This document shows, piece by piece, positions 45,178 to 58,060 of a DNA stretch of 64,000 bases. The notes under the pieces are model-generated. The model worked only from the letters and a program-made list of their open reading frames with translations. It ran no database searches and was not told the DNA's origin. Made by a program: the position numbers and the translations under genes. This DNA comes from Massospora cicadina (Eukaryota > Entomophthoromycota > Entomophthoromycetes > Entomophthorales > Entomophthoraceae): positions 368,033 through 432,032 of the forward strand of contig JAKSZP010000010.1 in the NCBI GenBank assembly GCA_022478985.1, written 5' to 3'. Within the stretch, counting starts at the first letter, position 1. Each line of letters starts with the position of its first letter.

Positions 45178-48100
45178 CTAAGAGCCTGAGGCGAGGGAAG
45201 GGGAGGGAGGAGGCATTGAGAAAGGGAGAGGGGTTTGCGCGCCAGAGCCGTGCTGCAGTGACAACTGAGCGGGGAGGGTTGGCGACATAGTGCAGACCTT
45301 CAGGGCCATCTCAAAGTGTACCTGAGAGTGGGTGATCATGTGTGGAAGGATCCACACCTGCTGGTCAAAGGCAGCATGAAGGAAGGAGTTATGGATGGTC
45401 CAGATGGCTGTGGCATAGGTGAGGACACGGAGGGGTCGGTGGCAGCCAGGCAATGTCTGCTCAAACATGAGGTCTTGCACAGGGTGTTCAGACTAGGGCT
45501 GAGCATGGAGGAGCGCGCGGGCCTTTGGCCAAAATGCGGCGACACCTGGACAGGTGAAAAACGATGGAGGTGGGAGTCAATAGGCTCCACACAGTGGGGG
45601 CAGCTTCGGTGCTGGAAGGTAGGGCCAGTCCGGTCCCCTGTCCTGTATGAACAGTGGAGCACCCTCCATAAGGTGTTGGACACCTTTGCTGACAGGATGG
45701 GCTGATAGACGTCCTTCCACAATTCCTTAAGGTCAAATCTCACGGAGGGAGGGAGGAGCTCAAGGAGTCTTGGGCGGATGGGAGGACGATCTTGGGGGTT
45801 GAGGCGAGTTGTGACAACTTGTCCATTGTGCACAATTGCATGGCGACGGGGGCTGAGGCCAGGGCCTTCCCTTCTGTATTGGAAGGCACAAAGGATCCGC
45901 GCTCCTACTCGTTTCAGGGCAAGGAGAGCCTGGTTCCAGTAGGGGGATGAGGATGGTTTTAGGCGATGGCCTGGGTGGTTTGTGAGCCACTCCCCTAATG
46001 AGGTCAGAGATGCTCTAGGAAGACCCAGAGCTGCTGACACTGACTGGCGGAGGGCGGGCGCCCATTGGGGCATGGGGGTCGCGTCCCTGCAGACAATCGG
46101 CTATAGGAACTTCAGGAAGATTGTGGTGGCGTGGGATCGCGTGTCCAGAAGCCCTAGGCCCCCTTCATTGCAGGGTCGGGCAAAGGTTGAGAGGGTCATT
46201 GGTGGATGGTTTGAGCCCCAGATCCAACAGCGGAGGAGTACATTGAGCCGCGTATAAAAGGCATCTGTGAATGGGCAGACTTGCGCTAGGAACCAGACTT
46301 TGGAGAGGAAGAACACATTGGCCATCAGAGCTCAACCCTGGGGGGTGATGTGCCGCCGATTCCAGCTGGCAATCCTGGAGTTAACTGCTGCGAGGAGCAA
46401 GTCCTCATTGTCTTTTAGCGCAACTCCTTGTTGGTTGGTGAGAACGCCCAGGTGACGGAAGGTACCGCGCTCAGGTTCAATACCAAATGGTGGGGGAAGG
46501 TGGGGGAGCCGACCTGCACAACTGTTGTCTGGAGGTGTTGACCATGGCGTTGGACGCCTTGGTGTACCTCTCAATGGTCACAGCAGCGAGGGCAACATCC
46601 CCAGGGCAGCCAAATGCAATAGCAGTGTCATCTGCAAATGCCATGGTGCGTGTGGGGGCTTTACCTGGGACCAGAATCCCTGTTAGCTTGTCCTGTAAGG
46701 AGGCCAAGAGGGGGTCAAGGGTGATGTTAAAAAGGATAAGGCTCAGGGGGTCCCCTTGCCGGAGACCTTGTCCAACTGGTACTGCCACTGAAAAACCCAT
46801 TGGCGCCAGGACTCTGGTGTGGAGCTGGTCATAGAGCGCTGATATCCAGCGCCTTGCTGCGGGTGGGAGATGGAAGCGGGCCAGGGAAGCATCAATATAC
46901 TTCCAGGCTACCTGATCATATCATATGCTTTCTCCATATCCAGGAGAGCCACAAAGCCATTCACCTTACGAGAGTTAGCAGTCAAAGTCACGTGAAGGTC
47001 ATTATAGTTGTCCCATAACGACCTCCCCGGAATAAAACGTGCTGGTATGAAGAGAGGCGAGGTGACACCCATTTGGTGATGCGGTTGGCCAGAAGCTTCG
47101 TGAAGAGCTTGTGGTCTGTGTTGATCAACGCTATGGGGCGCCAGTTCGCCAGGTTCTCACGGTCTGACTTCTTGTGAATGAGGGTTGTTATTGAGCCTCT
47201 GGAGTCGGGGAGGACCTCGCCATTCACCAAGAGTGCAGCGAAGAGGTCGCGGAGGGTTCTGGCTATCACTGCAGGTTCCAGAAGGTACACCTCAAAGGGT
47301 ATTCCATCTGGGCCTGGGGCTTTAAGCCGTGGGGATTTCAGAAGGGTTTCCATCACCTCCTGGATGGAAATAGGCGCCAGTAGAGCCTCATCAGCCCGTG
47401 GGTCAATGGGCGGCTCTGGAGCCCGCCACAGGAAGTCTTGGATGTCCGATGGGTCCACCTGGGTGGCATGGAAGAGGCTGGAGTAGAAGCGGTGTAGTTC
47501 CTGCGTGATTTCCTCCTTATCTGAAGTGGTTGTAGTGCCAATCTTCAGTGCAGTAATATCCTGTGCTGTTGACCGGGCTTTCTGTTTCTAAAAAGAAGAA
47601 GCGGGTGGGGCGTTCCCATTGAGCATAGTAACGAGATGTTTGTAAAGTTTGCTGCCCGTTATTCCTGCAGTGTGAGCTCCAAGCGGAGTGCTTCCTGCGC
47701 CGCTTCCCAGTCTTCCAACCATCTGGGAGAGGGCGAAGGCTGGCAGTTTCGCTCTAGATGTCTGATTCTGGCTTCCGCCCTTTTGACTCTGGCGCGAGCT
47801 GCAGTCATCTGGGCTTTGGCACAGTTGTAAGCAACGCGGGTGATGCCCTCCTTGGTCACCGCCCATCTAGCCTTGTGGTCAAGCAAGTGGGGTGGGAGTG
47901 AGGTGAGAGTCTCCCGGATGGTCATAGACAGCTTCTCCTTAGTGAAGGGGTTGTTGAGAAGAGCTGGGGCAACCCTAGGCCAGAACCTACGCGACGGTCT
48001 AAGTGTGGTGGTGAGGACAACGGTGAGTGACCTGTGATCACTCAGATGGTTGTCACGAGAGATGGGAGAGGAGTCGCGGCCAATTAGCAGGGGGCCAATC

Positions 48101-48712
48101 AGTGCCATATCTATGCGTGACGCTGACTGAAAAGCGTTTCCATCATACTGGATCCTAGTCATGCAACCTAGGCCAGACGCGGAGGGTGGAAGCGCATCTA
48201 TAAAGCCACTCAGGCGAAGGAAATCCTGGAGGCGACTTGATCCAGGGCGTTCCTTTGCTGCAGGGGGTAAGAGTCACAGATGCGACTTATGGTTGTGTTG
48301 AAATCTCCTAAGAGGACTGTATTCCGTGGGAGATTGAGTTGGACGAGCTCCTCCAAGAGCTGATTTTGCTCCTGACCTGCATTAGGCAGGTAGATGCTTG
48401 CAGCGAAGAAGGAGAAGTCAGGAGTGGTGAGTTTGGCCAGTATGAGGCGGCCACCTAGATATTGTGAAAAAGAATGGGTTTTAACCCGGGGATTCAAAAC
48501 AATAAGGGCGGCATGGTTTGTCCAGAAGGAGTTTCCTTTAAACTGTTCATTCCATGCAGATTGTTTGTGGGGAGGATATGGGGCTCCTGGACAGCAGCGA
48601 TGTCAATTTGTGCTGACCTGAAGTTTTGGAGGAGGTGGGCTCTCCGCTTAAAGTCCCGCAACCCATTTGCGTTGATAGATTGCAGGGCTAGGGTGCTGCC
48701 ATGGGGACTCAT
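45178..48712 (-). pseudogene. L1 ORF2 (AP endonuclease, RT, Cys/His C-terminus)
   Basis: The ATG at 48,712 overlaps the ORF1 stop as ATGA. Endonuclease motifs: SINANGL and AAVQEPH (48,600-48,690), VLLGDFNTT (near 48,310), SRIDMALI and SDHRSL (about 48,040-48,120). RT motifs: LKAPGPDGIPFEVY (near 47,310), RPIALINTDHKLFTKLLANR (near 47,100), GLRQGDPLS (46,745-46,765) and FADD at 46,627-46,638. A CPHC...DSHLHRF zinc-like motif lies near 45,580, and WTIHNSF near 45,390. Frameshifts occur near 48,495, 47,500, 46,990 and 46,330. Endonuclease nicking and target-primed reverse transcription are the known roles. Confidence 0.9.
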
Positions 48713-51058
48713 AGCTGTTCCCCTCCATGACCTGAGGGGTTGCCAGCGCTTAAACCTGCTGCTGTGAGGCGGCTAGTTTTGAGTCCTTTAGCTTGACTAT
48801 TAGCTGCAATCCGTGAGGAGCGTCGAGGGTTCTGAGGGGAAGGAGAGGGTGGGGGGCGGAGGACCCAGTAAGCCAGCCTAGGATGCTGCCCCGCTCCGTT
48901 GCAGGGGAAGGACCTGAGGGTGCTCAATGGTGACCTCCGCGGTGTCCCCATTTGATGAGTCTGAGTCCATATTCACTTCCTCCAACACTGTAAAGGATCC
49001 GCGCGAAATGGACTGTGGGGTTGGGGTATTACTCTTTGAGGTGGCACTTCTACCGCAGGCCGCGGGTTGTCAGTCCATGCTGGTGGGCATAGCTACATTG
49101 GGAGCTGAGGGTTGATGCGATAAATCGCTGGTGGAGGTTGGTGGGGGTGCCGCGGAGCCCTGAGTGGGGGTGGCTGACGAGGGGCACCCTTTGGGAGATG
49201 CCTTGCGCTTGGTGAGAGAGGGAGTTGACTCTGGGAGATTGGAGGGGGTGCCCACTGGAAGGGGGGCATGAGCGCGAAGGTATCCCATACCAATAGTGGG
49301 GTTAGCTGTTTCAACTGCTAGGCGTAAGGCCTCAGGGGACAGGTCTTGAACGGGAACCCATTGTGTGGGTTGTGGAATTGCTGCTGCAGCCACGTGGGAT
49401 CATTTTTGGCCTGGTTTAGGCCCCTGGGTGGTGGCTAAGAGGGCTTGTTTTCGAGCTGTGCAGCCACTATACAAGTGTCCAAGGGCATTACACCATGAAC
49501 ACCGGGGGCGCGCCTGATCAGGGTCGACAAAAAAGATCTCAGGGCATGTCCCAACTACCACCACACGAGTAATAACCTCAATGTTGCGAGATACAGTGGG
49601 GGAGGGGATGAACGACGCCCTAGCAGTGCGAGCTCTTTGAGTGGGAGCATAGTAAGAGGGGACGCTAAAGTCCACCGAAAGAACAGACCCAAACTCCATT
49701 AAACCACGATGGAGCGCCAGTTTAGGAGACTCAGGATCAATAGTCGTTGGTAGGTTGGAAAAAGTAACCCATGAAATTTTCTCCAGGTGAGAGCATGTGC
49801 GGGAGATGCGAAGAGATCCACGTGTAATAATGACCTGGAGGGTGGCAGCATGGTCAGCAAGGGCAGCTTCAGTGAAGCCCGTATCAATGTAGTGGCCCTC
49901 CACTGATTCATGGATAGTGGTGTTAATTGGGAATGTCTCCGCAATCGCTGCAAAGTATGAGAAGTAATCTTCTGTATAGAATTCAACAGGGTTATGCCCA
50001 TAATAAAGGCGAATTGCATGGGAGAGAGTTGAGCGAGGTAGAGCTTTTTGCGCTCTAGTTTCGGCCCATTTCTTCTTAACATTAGCAATAAACGCCACTT
50101 CACGGGGATCAGCTTTGGGTAGCGTTGGTGCCAGAGGTTTTTTCCACGCCCCAGTGGCTCCTTTGGTACGTTTGTGTTTGCTTTAAGCTGCAATTGCGGG
50201 TTGAGTGTGAGCTGGTGGTTTGGACAAGTTTGTGGAGTTCCCTTGTTGCTGGAATGTTACAGCAGTTGCTGGCGTCATATTAAATTGAGGGGCGGATTGT
50301 TGAGCCTCGCTAAATTGGGGAGGCCCATCCAGATTGGAATTAACTCCAGCCAATTGGGAGGAGGGAGATATTTCATCACCATCCTAATCTATTTGAGTAA
50401 ATTCAGCCTGAGTATTTGCTGTGATTTCGTGGGCAAAACTCACTGGCTGATTGGTGAATTGGTCGTTTTCAGCATATGGAGATAAAGTGCCGACTTGAGA
50501 AGTGCCAATTACGGGGTTTAGATGGGACGGATGAGATTGGAACTGGTGTGAAGTTCCAAAACTCGAACCATTTGAATCCTCATTGGGAAGAGTAGATTGT
50601 CCCAATTTGGTGCTTAGTGAACCAGAATGTGCGGCTAATTTAACCTTACATCTGAGGGTTTGGGGGCCAGGTAGCTGGGTATCGCCCCTCATGGAGGGAG
50701 CCAGGAACACGGCGTCGGCAATAATAGATGGGGCTGAATTAGCTGACACAATGGGGGAGGTGAATGCCTGGATGGGCTGAGTTGCATTCAACTGAGCAGA
50801 CGCCAATAAAACAGCGTGGGTGATGGTCTCCTTGGTTGGAGGGGGCCCAGCGGGTTGGTGGGAGGCAGCGCACACAGAGCTGTTAGGCGTGCAGGTTGCA
50901 GAAGTGCGATCAGGTGAACTGGCGCTAGTTGAAGTAGCTCCAGGTTGGGGGTGGTGCCTGCTTTCATGGCTGCTGCTTGAGAGCGGGTGATTCTGGTTGA
51001 CCCTAAGGTGGGTAACCGAGGGTTGCTTCGTTTGGGGTGGTGCTGGCTTGTTTGGCAT
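48709..51058 (-). pseudogene. L1 ORF1 (nucleic-acid-binding, CCHC)
   Basis: The ATG at 51,058 opens a frame held to about 48,870 with in-frame stops, including those at 50,384 (TAG), near 50,165 (TAA), at 49,400 (TGA) and near 49,070 (TGA); a shift then leads to the final part ending at 48,709. The N-terminal 300 residues are Ser/Pro/Gln-rich and low in complexity. A folded part follows (VKKKWAETRAQKALPRSTL, then VTFSNLPTT, RRM-like). The knuckle CSWCNALGHLYSGC lies at 49,460-49,501. The tail is Pro/Ser-rich. Most stops can be explained by C-to-T changes in Gln or Arg codons. ORF1 proteins coat LINE RNA. Confidence 0.85.
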
Positions 51059-51198
51059 AGCCTGCGGGTTCTTTTGCGGGGTTTCTCGCCATATTTGCTA
51101 ATAGTTTTCGTAAATCTCTTTAGTGGAGCTAAATCTCAGGCTGAATTGATTTTCGAAAAGTGATGCTTGCCAGAAAGAGATAAGAGTTGAAACATACT

Positions 51199-51576
51199 GT
51201 TGGCAAGATGCTGAGATATTCTAAGTCAAAGCAAGACAAGAAGCTGTTTCCAGCACATTGTCACTAAGTCAAATCCCGATTTGAGATTAATTTATATAAT
51301 AATTATCATGCTCACCAGTGACTCAAGGCCAAGGATGAGCCAAAACTAATAATTGGTCATTGGGGAGGACAGGGTGAGAGGGTCGACGCCAGGGAAGAGA
51401 GTAGAGCAGTGGAAGGCTGAGAGAGTGGTTGGCTGGAAGAACCAGCGATGAGCTGATAGGTCAGCGGTGGGTGCAGTAACCCTTTTGTAAATAGTATAAA
51501 TACCTGGGGCTTCCATTTCAATAAATATCTCCCTTTGCCTAATCACCCTTTTGATTTAAGTTTATAATTTATTTTG
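51199..51576. other. Unassigned, LTR-like sequence
   Basis: No coding region is seen. A TATA-like GTATAAATACC at about 51,493-51,503 and an AATAAA at 51,521 lie 25 bp apart on the plus strand. This resembles the promoter and polyadenylation signals of a compact LTR. It was contiguous with 44,721-45,108 before L1 inserted. Clear LTR termini were not found. Confidence 0.4.
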
Positions 51577-54500
51577 TTAGTTGAGGGTTAGGCTGGGGGA
51601 TCCCCAAATGGCGCGGGTGACATGCCAAGGGGTCAGCCGGCGCTTCTGTCCCCAACGCCTAAGGCAAAATGGTAATGGCCAACCAGCCTTCATACTGATT
51701 AGCCTGCTGACCAGCAGAGCCCACTGTTGCCGGAAAAGCGATTTTCTGAAAGTGTTTTGATAGCCATTATCTGAAAGCCATTGGCGAGGAACAAGGGGGC
51801 TATGGAGGCTTCTAATACCTGGCATAAGGCCTGAGTCCACTGCATTATTGGAGTCATGTCCCAGCAGATGATCGCTTAAAGAGCCAGAGAGTATTGAAGT
51901 GACGTGAGTTCTAGTGTCCAAGAGACCCAGGCCACGTTCTCTGCAGGTTTGGGATGTTGTTGTCATAGTAGTGGGCGGGTGATTGGATCCCATATCCAGC
52001 ATTGGAGTATCACATTCATCCTCAAGCAGAAACTTTCCATGAAGGGGTAGAAGTGAGTGATTAACTAGAACTTTGATAGCAGAAAATCGTTTGTCATCTT
52101 GGCTTGTCCCTGTGGGTGATAAAACAGTGGTTCCAGATAGCTATAAGGCGTTCATTACATCCCATAAAGGGTCCCAGTTGTCCTTAATCATGACCCCTTG
52201 GTGGGTGTTGAGGACACCTAGTTGTCAAAGGTGTTGTGGGTAGGTTTCAGGCCAAAATAGGGGGAAGGATGGGGTACAGAATTGCACTATAGTGTTTTTA
52301 GAGGTGTTAACTTTTGTGTTTGGTCTTGGAGTAATGATTGAGGGTCTTGATGGTAAGGTCTAGGTCTTTTTTACATTAGACTGTCACTGCTGTGTCAGTG
52401 ACGAAGGCTATGGTTTGGGTGGGGGGTTTGACAGGAACTTGAATACCCACGAGTTGTTCTTGAAGTAGGACCAGGAGAGGATCCAGGGCTATGTTAAACT
52501 GGATTGGGCTCAGCGAATCCACTTGATAGAGGCCCTGTTTGACCATAACCGCCGCTGTAAAGTCCGTCAGGCCAGTACTCTGGCGATAAGTTGGTCATAG
52601 AGCACTAATATCCACTTCATAGCTTTTGGTGGGATGTGGATGCAGGTTAGGGAGGCGTTAAGATACTTTTAGATCACTCTATTGTATGCTTTTATAATAA
52701 GAAACGTTACAATTTTGTGAGTTTGAGAAATAATTGGCTGACAGAGCCGCTAAAAGCTCGTTGTAATTGTTCCATATTGATCTCCCCAAAATAAAACCAT
52801 GCTGAGCAGGGATGAGGTGGGGTGGCGCCCACTTAGTCATGGAGTTTTCTAGGAGCTTAGTGAAAATTTTGTTGTCTGAGTTTAGATAATGATATTGGTT
52901 GCCAGTTTGAGAGGTCATATTGGCTTGCTTTTTTATGGATAAGGCTCATAATTAATTATCTTGAGTCATTTAGCACTCTCTCTTCTACCAAGAGGGTCAA
53001 AAAAAGGGGGGCGGATGGCCTTTGTAACAATTATAGGATCTGGTAGGTACACTTCAGATGTGATACCATCCAGGTCTGGGGCCTTTAAAAATGAGGCGTA
53101 GAGCAGCATTTCCATTTCTTCTTGTTGATTGATCAGCTCAATAAGTTCTCCATCTTCTGTCATATAAACCTGAAGCTCTGAAGTCCATCCAATGAATCAA
53201 TGAAAATCTGTTGGTTTACCCTGTAAGCCTGGAAGAGGCTGAAAAGTAACAATGGATCTTAGTGGTGTTTTCTTCCTTGCCTGTGTTGATAGTGGTCCCT
53301 ACCATAGGGGCTGCAATCTCCTGAGCTTTTGAGCGGGCTTTTTGTCTTTTGTATAATATGCGGGGTGGGGAGTTATCATTGGGTGTAGTAATTCAATGAT
53401 GTGAAGTTTGCGCCCTTTTTCTTAGGTAGTAAGTTTGAGGCGATGCATCTCTTAGGTAGCTTCCCACGCTTCCAACCATTGGGGGAAGGGTTCTTGCTGG
53501 CAACTTCTTTCAAGATGTCTAATTTTGGCCTTATCTCATCTACATTGGCGCGGGTTGTGGTCATTTGGGCGTTAACACAAACGTAGGCAAACTTTAAGAT
53601 CCCAAACTTTACTTCTGCCTATTTACCTTGGGCTTTGCAAATGGAGTGAGGTCATGGTCATAAGTTCCTGGATGGCCGTGATCAGTTTTTCTCTTGCAAA
53701 TGGGGTTTTCAGGACCTCTGAGTCAATCCGAGAAAAACGTTGTGATTGTTTGATGTTGGTCATAAGGACTGCCATAAAAGACCTATGATTGATAGCGGTG
53801 TTATCTCAAGTTTTAGGAATGGAGACTTGACTGATTAGCATGGGGTCAATTAAGCCATATCAATCCATGACATTGGCCTAAAGCTTCCAGAATGTACCAG
53901 ATTTGAATCATGCAGCTTAGACTGGACGCTGAGGGGGTAAGGCATCAGAGATACTGCTGTATTGGAAGAAATCCTGGAGTTTGGTGGTGCCCTATCAATC
54001 CTGTCTGGTGGGGGAGGGTGTCCTAGTTGTGGCTCAACTTGTTGTTGTTAATGCTCATCAACACTTTCTTGTGTGGGAGTTAGAGGAGGGCGAATCCATC
54101 CATTAATAATCTTGTTTCTGGCCTGCATTTGGCATGTATATTCGCGGAATAGGAGAATTTTTGGGTTGATAACTTGGTTAAAATTAGGTTATCACCAAGG
54201 TGTTTTGTAAAAAGTGGGGTTTCACCCAGGGATTAAAGATAAGAGGGCTGCATAGTTTTCATAACAGTAGTCTCCTCTAAATTGTTCATTCCATGCGCCT
54301 ATATCAGAAGGATACGTGGGGTTTTTGATTGCTGCAATATCCATATGAGTTGACCAAAAATTTGTGGAGGAGGCGGATTCTCCGCTTGTAATCCTATAAC
54401 ACATTAGAATTAATGGACTGCAGGTTAGGGTACCCCGTGGGTCCTCATAGTTGGCCCCCTCCATTTACTGGGGGTTGCCAACGCTTACACTTGCATCCAT

Positions 54501-54868
54501 GAGTCGACTGTTTTTAGTCTCTGGGCTTGACTCTTGGTGGCAATACGAGCAGAGCACAAAGGGTGTGAGGTTGTTCTGAGTGGATGTGGTTGAGGAGCCG
54601 GTAAGCCAATCCAATATGCCTCCCAGTTGCCTTTCTGGGAAGGGCCTTTTAGGTATCCCCTGGTCTCCTCAATATGAGGTTTGTCTGAGCTGTCAGAGTC
54701 CATTTACACATCCTCCAGTACTGAAAAAGAGGTCTGAGATGTGATATGATTGGTTGGTGGGGGCTCAATAGGTTGGGAGGTCTGCCTAAATTGGGGGTGC
54801 TCTAGATATGCTTATCAGTTGGATGGCATCCGTTGCCTGGGGTTGCATAATTTTTTTCTTGTCAGATG
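51577..54868 (-). mobile_element. Old LINE copy L3 (ORF1 end, endonuclease, RT; strongly decayed)
   Basis: It runs parallel to L1: DSDSSDKPHIEE and RIATKSQAQRLK (54,490-54,703) equal the ORF1 end; MDIAAIKNP (near 54,345) is the endonuclease start; FLKAPDLDGITSEVY (near 53,070) and KIFTKLLENSMTKW with GFILGRS (near 52,800-52,870) are RT; GSNHPPTT and GLGLLDTRTH (51,920-51,995) are from the thumb region. The 3' end is missing at the left and ORF1 is cut at 54,868 by the G5 LTR. It shares protein similarity with L1 but many codons differ, so it is an older or related subfamily. Confidence 0.8.
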
Positions 54869-55340
54869 TGTCTGGCTCCATTTTTGTAACTTTATAGTGC
54901 TGTGCCAAGAAGCCTGACAGTCAATACTTGAAGCAGTCTAAGACTCATGACGAGCATATTATTTATTTTTGAGGGTGCCAAGTCACTCTTAGGTCCTATA
55001 AACTATAGTATCCTTCCTATGGTAAGTATGGCGAAAGGGACCCATTGAGTCAAGTACCAAAAGAGATATTGAATTAACAACATAACAATATTGTAGTATA
55101 GATTAGGTGTTTCATATCTTAAATTTAACAACATAAACACCATAAGGAAAAGGATTAAATATTAACAGAGGGGGAAATATGGATGGGAGGCTCTTGATCA
55201 AGCGATGCATTCCAGATTGTACAGTGACTTTGCAGCATATAATTTTTAGGGCAAAAAGGTTTGTTGTGTGTCAAGTTGGATGAGACTTGGTATCATCTAA
55301 ATTGATTGTTGGGCAGATTCTTTAATCTTACCTTTTGTCA
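54869..55340 (-). repeat. 3' LTR of G5
   Basis: The plus-strand start TGTCTGGCTCCATTTTTGT aligns with TGTAAAGCTTCCATTTTTGT at 62,495. The right end near GTCA (55,340) is inferred by alignment. Confidence 0.75.
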
Positions 55341-55459
55341 ATTTTCTTAATTTACTGCCTCATGTGCAATCTAATGTATAAGTTGCCTGACATATCAATG
55401 ATCCTTCATTTTAATTAGGCAGGATTTTATCTCATGGTTTTTAGGCCCAAATTGGTCCA

Positions 55460-56660
55460 ACAAAATTTTCATGGTAATTAATTGAATCTTACTAAATATC
55501 TGTTTTTCTGTATGGTTAATTGATGTGACTTCTCTAACTCCCTTCTTGGGTCTAGCGCTAATTCTTTCATGGGAGTCAAATGCTCAATATTCTTCCCATT
55601 ATGTTTGATATCCTGATATCTGACATCACCTCCTTCAAGAATATTGACAGGGAAGTACCAATGTAAGAGTTGTCTATGTATGTGGTAAATAGTTACTTCA
55701 ATCATCAAAGAATATATTGAGTTAATACCCACATTTTAGATTATAGCTTATGGCGCATCCCAAATGGAATCTAAATTTCCTCCTCAGGGCGCTATACAAT
55801 TATAATAGTACAAGACTAAATCCAAAAATCTCAAAAGTGGGTAAAGGTTGGCTTGATCAATTTGCTGCTTGGTATTCTCTTGTAACCGTTTTGATTAGAT
55901 TTTCCATTGCCTCTGATTGGAGTTGTATGATCTAATGGGCCAATCCTCTTAGCGCTTTTTCAGACTACTCAGTTTTTCACTGGTAACTTCATGAGCTAGT
56001 AGAGCCATGATCCCAGGTTCTCTATAATAAAATCCTTGAAGGGTGACATTTTAATGATTTGATGTAAATTTATTCTGTAAGTTATCAACGCACCTGGGTG
56101 ATATTGGTCCCAGTGTAACGGATTAGTAGTGGCCACCTTGCATAGTATTGAAACCCTACTCCAAAAACTCTTTCTACATTCCCATTAGTTGTTGGGCTGA
56201 AGGGCGCTGAAGATAATTGTTGAGTTCCCATGATCATAGCTAAGGTTATCACAACTATTGAAGTAAAGCTCTTCCCATTGTTGCATAGTAGTACCTGCGG
56301 GCAGCTGTGCCTAGTAAATGTTTTGTTATAAAAAGTTAGTGGTAGCCTTAGTGATCTGCATACGAAATGGTGATTGCTTTGACCCTTTTGTGAAATGATT
56401 GATCCCTATAAGGATGTATCAACCCTCCTCCTGTGGATTCAGACAGTGACCTATTAAAACTAAACTGATGGTATTAAATGGCTGATGAGGGGTCATTAAC
56501 TGATATTTCTAATTGGCCTTATGCAGCGTTTGTTTTCTACAAGTTATACAAGCGCCTTAGACTTCCACTACAGAGTACAGTAATTCTCCCAATAGTAGAA
56601 TTCATTGATCCATTTGTAGGTTTTTCTAGCTCCTCTATATCCTAAGGTATTGTGGGCTTC
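55460..56660 (-). pseudogene. G5 integrase
   Basis: The minus strand at 56,140-56,310 reads RHSCPQVLLCNNGKSFTS and TTNGNVERVFG: the second core Asp is Asn and the catalytic Glu is kept. The zinc domain's CNxC part lies near 56,540. The C-terminal domain (55,478-55,732) is in a separate frame, with GPY-like residues lost. Confidence 0.75.
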
Positions 56661-56879
56661 CATTATCACTGATACCCATTCTAAAGGTCATATGTAAGGT
56701 AGTCATTTGGGGACAAATTTCATGTATAGTAATCCTTTAAGAACTTTTATATTTTGAGCATGTCGTTTTATAATATTCTAAACTAGTTTATCTTCATCCT
56801 CCTTGAAGTCTGTCTTCATGAGTAGGTCATGTAACCGTTCAGCTTCACTATTATCAAAATGTAGTAGAGGCAGTCAAAT

Positions 56880-58060
56880 CAGTTAATCTACGTTTGTATG
56901 CTTCATTCCAGCTCAATGGATGATGTTCTGTTGCAGTGTGAAATTTGAGAGCCTAACGGGATAGGCTTCCTGTTGGATTTTTCATGTTTTTGTGCTACTT
57001 TAAAATAGCGTGGTCTGTAACATCTGTAAAGTTTGTACAATACAAGAAGGGATGGAAATGTTTCACAGAAAGGAGAACAACTAAGCACTTTTTCTCCCTG
57101 ACGCTGTAGTTTCGCTCAGCTTTCAGAAGCATTTTTCTGAAATAGGACACCAGATGATCAATGCCTTCCACATCCAGTTGCGAGTGAATGGCTCTTATGG
57201 CTAAGTCAGAGGCGTCTTTAAACAGGATAAATGGCTTCCCATAGTCTGAATGGATATAAAAATGTTCTTTACTTCACCAAATCCTACATGGTCTTACCTG
57301 CAGTTCTTTTCTCTAATACCCACATGAAAGGAGTGTTTTTGGTAAGCAAATGGACAAGAGGTTCAGTGAATTGAAAGAAATAAAGGTATAAATTGATGGT
57401 AATATTACTTCATTCCTAAGAATACTTGTATATCTATGGGTCATTGGCTCAATAATCTTGGAGATCACTTCAAAATTAATATACAGTGGTTGAATTCTTT
57501 CTCGCGTTAAACCATGTCCTAAAATACTTGTTCCTTCTGTAAAAGGGTACACTTTGCAGGCCTTAACTTAATATAATATTTTTGTAGTCGTTAAAAAACT
57601 GACTTGAGAAGGTCCAGATAATCAGTAAAGGTTTTTGAGAACACCGTTATGCCATCTAAATATATGATCACACAGGCTAGTTTGAGATCATTAATGATTT
57701 AATCCATCTCTTATTAAATTGAGGTGGGAGCTTTGCATAATCCATGAGGGAGCTGGGTAGGCTAAAAAAATTTCCATTCATATCAACATGAATTTTTTAG
57801 TCCTCAGGCGGCAGATCCATCTGCCAATAGCCACTGGAGAGGTCCATCGTGAAGAAGTAATATGAGCCATAGAGTCAAGCCTGGCATCATTAATCCATGG
57901 AATCAGATAGCTGTCCTTCTTTGTGAGGATATTTATATTCCTGTAATACATCACTGTTCTGTGAGAACCGTTCCTTCTCTTTATAAGTAACAGTGGGGAT
58001 GACCATGGACTCTGGGAGGGCACAAATAAGCTGGCATCCAAAAGTTGCTTGCTCAGTCTT
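56880..58060 (-). pseudogene. G5 reverse transcriptase and RNase H
   Basis: The RT N-terminus reads SQSPWSSPLLLIKRRNGSH (57,960-58,020) with MYYRNINILTKKDSYLIP. The palm motif is IIYLDGITVFSKTF near 57,640-57,680 (YLDD to YLDG). RNase H relics (AIRAIHSQLDVE near 57,180; TATEHHPLSWNEA near 56,920) follow toward the integrase. Several frameshifts occur. Confidence 0.78.

Larger units (their letters stand above)
45109..51181 (-). mobile_element. Structurally complete Tad/L1-like LINE (L1)
   Basis: Both sides carry AAGAGTTGAAACATACT (45,092-45,108 and 51,182-51,198), a perfect 17-bp duplication. The 6,073-bp body has a 5' UTR of about 120 bp, ORF1 with zinc knuckle, ORF2 with AP endonuclease, RT and a C-terminal Cys/His domain, and a 3' UTR of about 70 bp ending in a short A-rich tail. 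It is clearly more GC-rich and less decayed than its neighbours. Stops and frameshifts still inactivate it. The Tad-type assignment rests on ORF layout and general motif similarity. Confidence 0.9.

Noticed and set aside
45336..46073. Long 245-codon frame as an independent gene
   Set aside because: It is the C-terminal part of L1 ORF2, continuous in content with RT and ending in the LINE Cys/His region.
42694..54868. L2 and L3 as two parts of one LINE split by L1
   Set aside because: Both contain the same ORF2 region (around the RREG/HNG block), so they overlap and must be separate copies.
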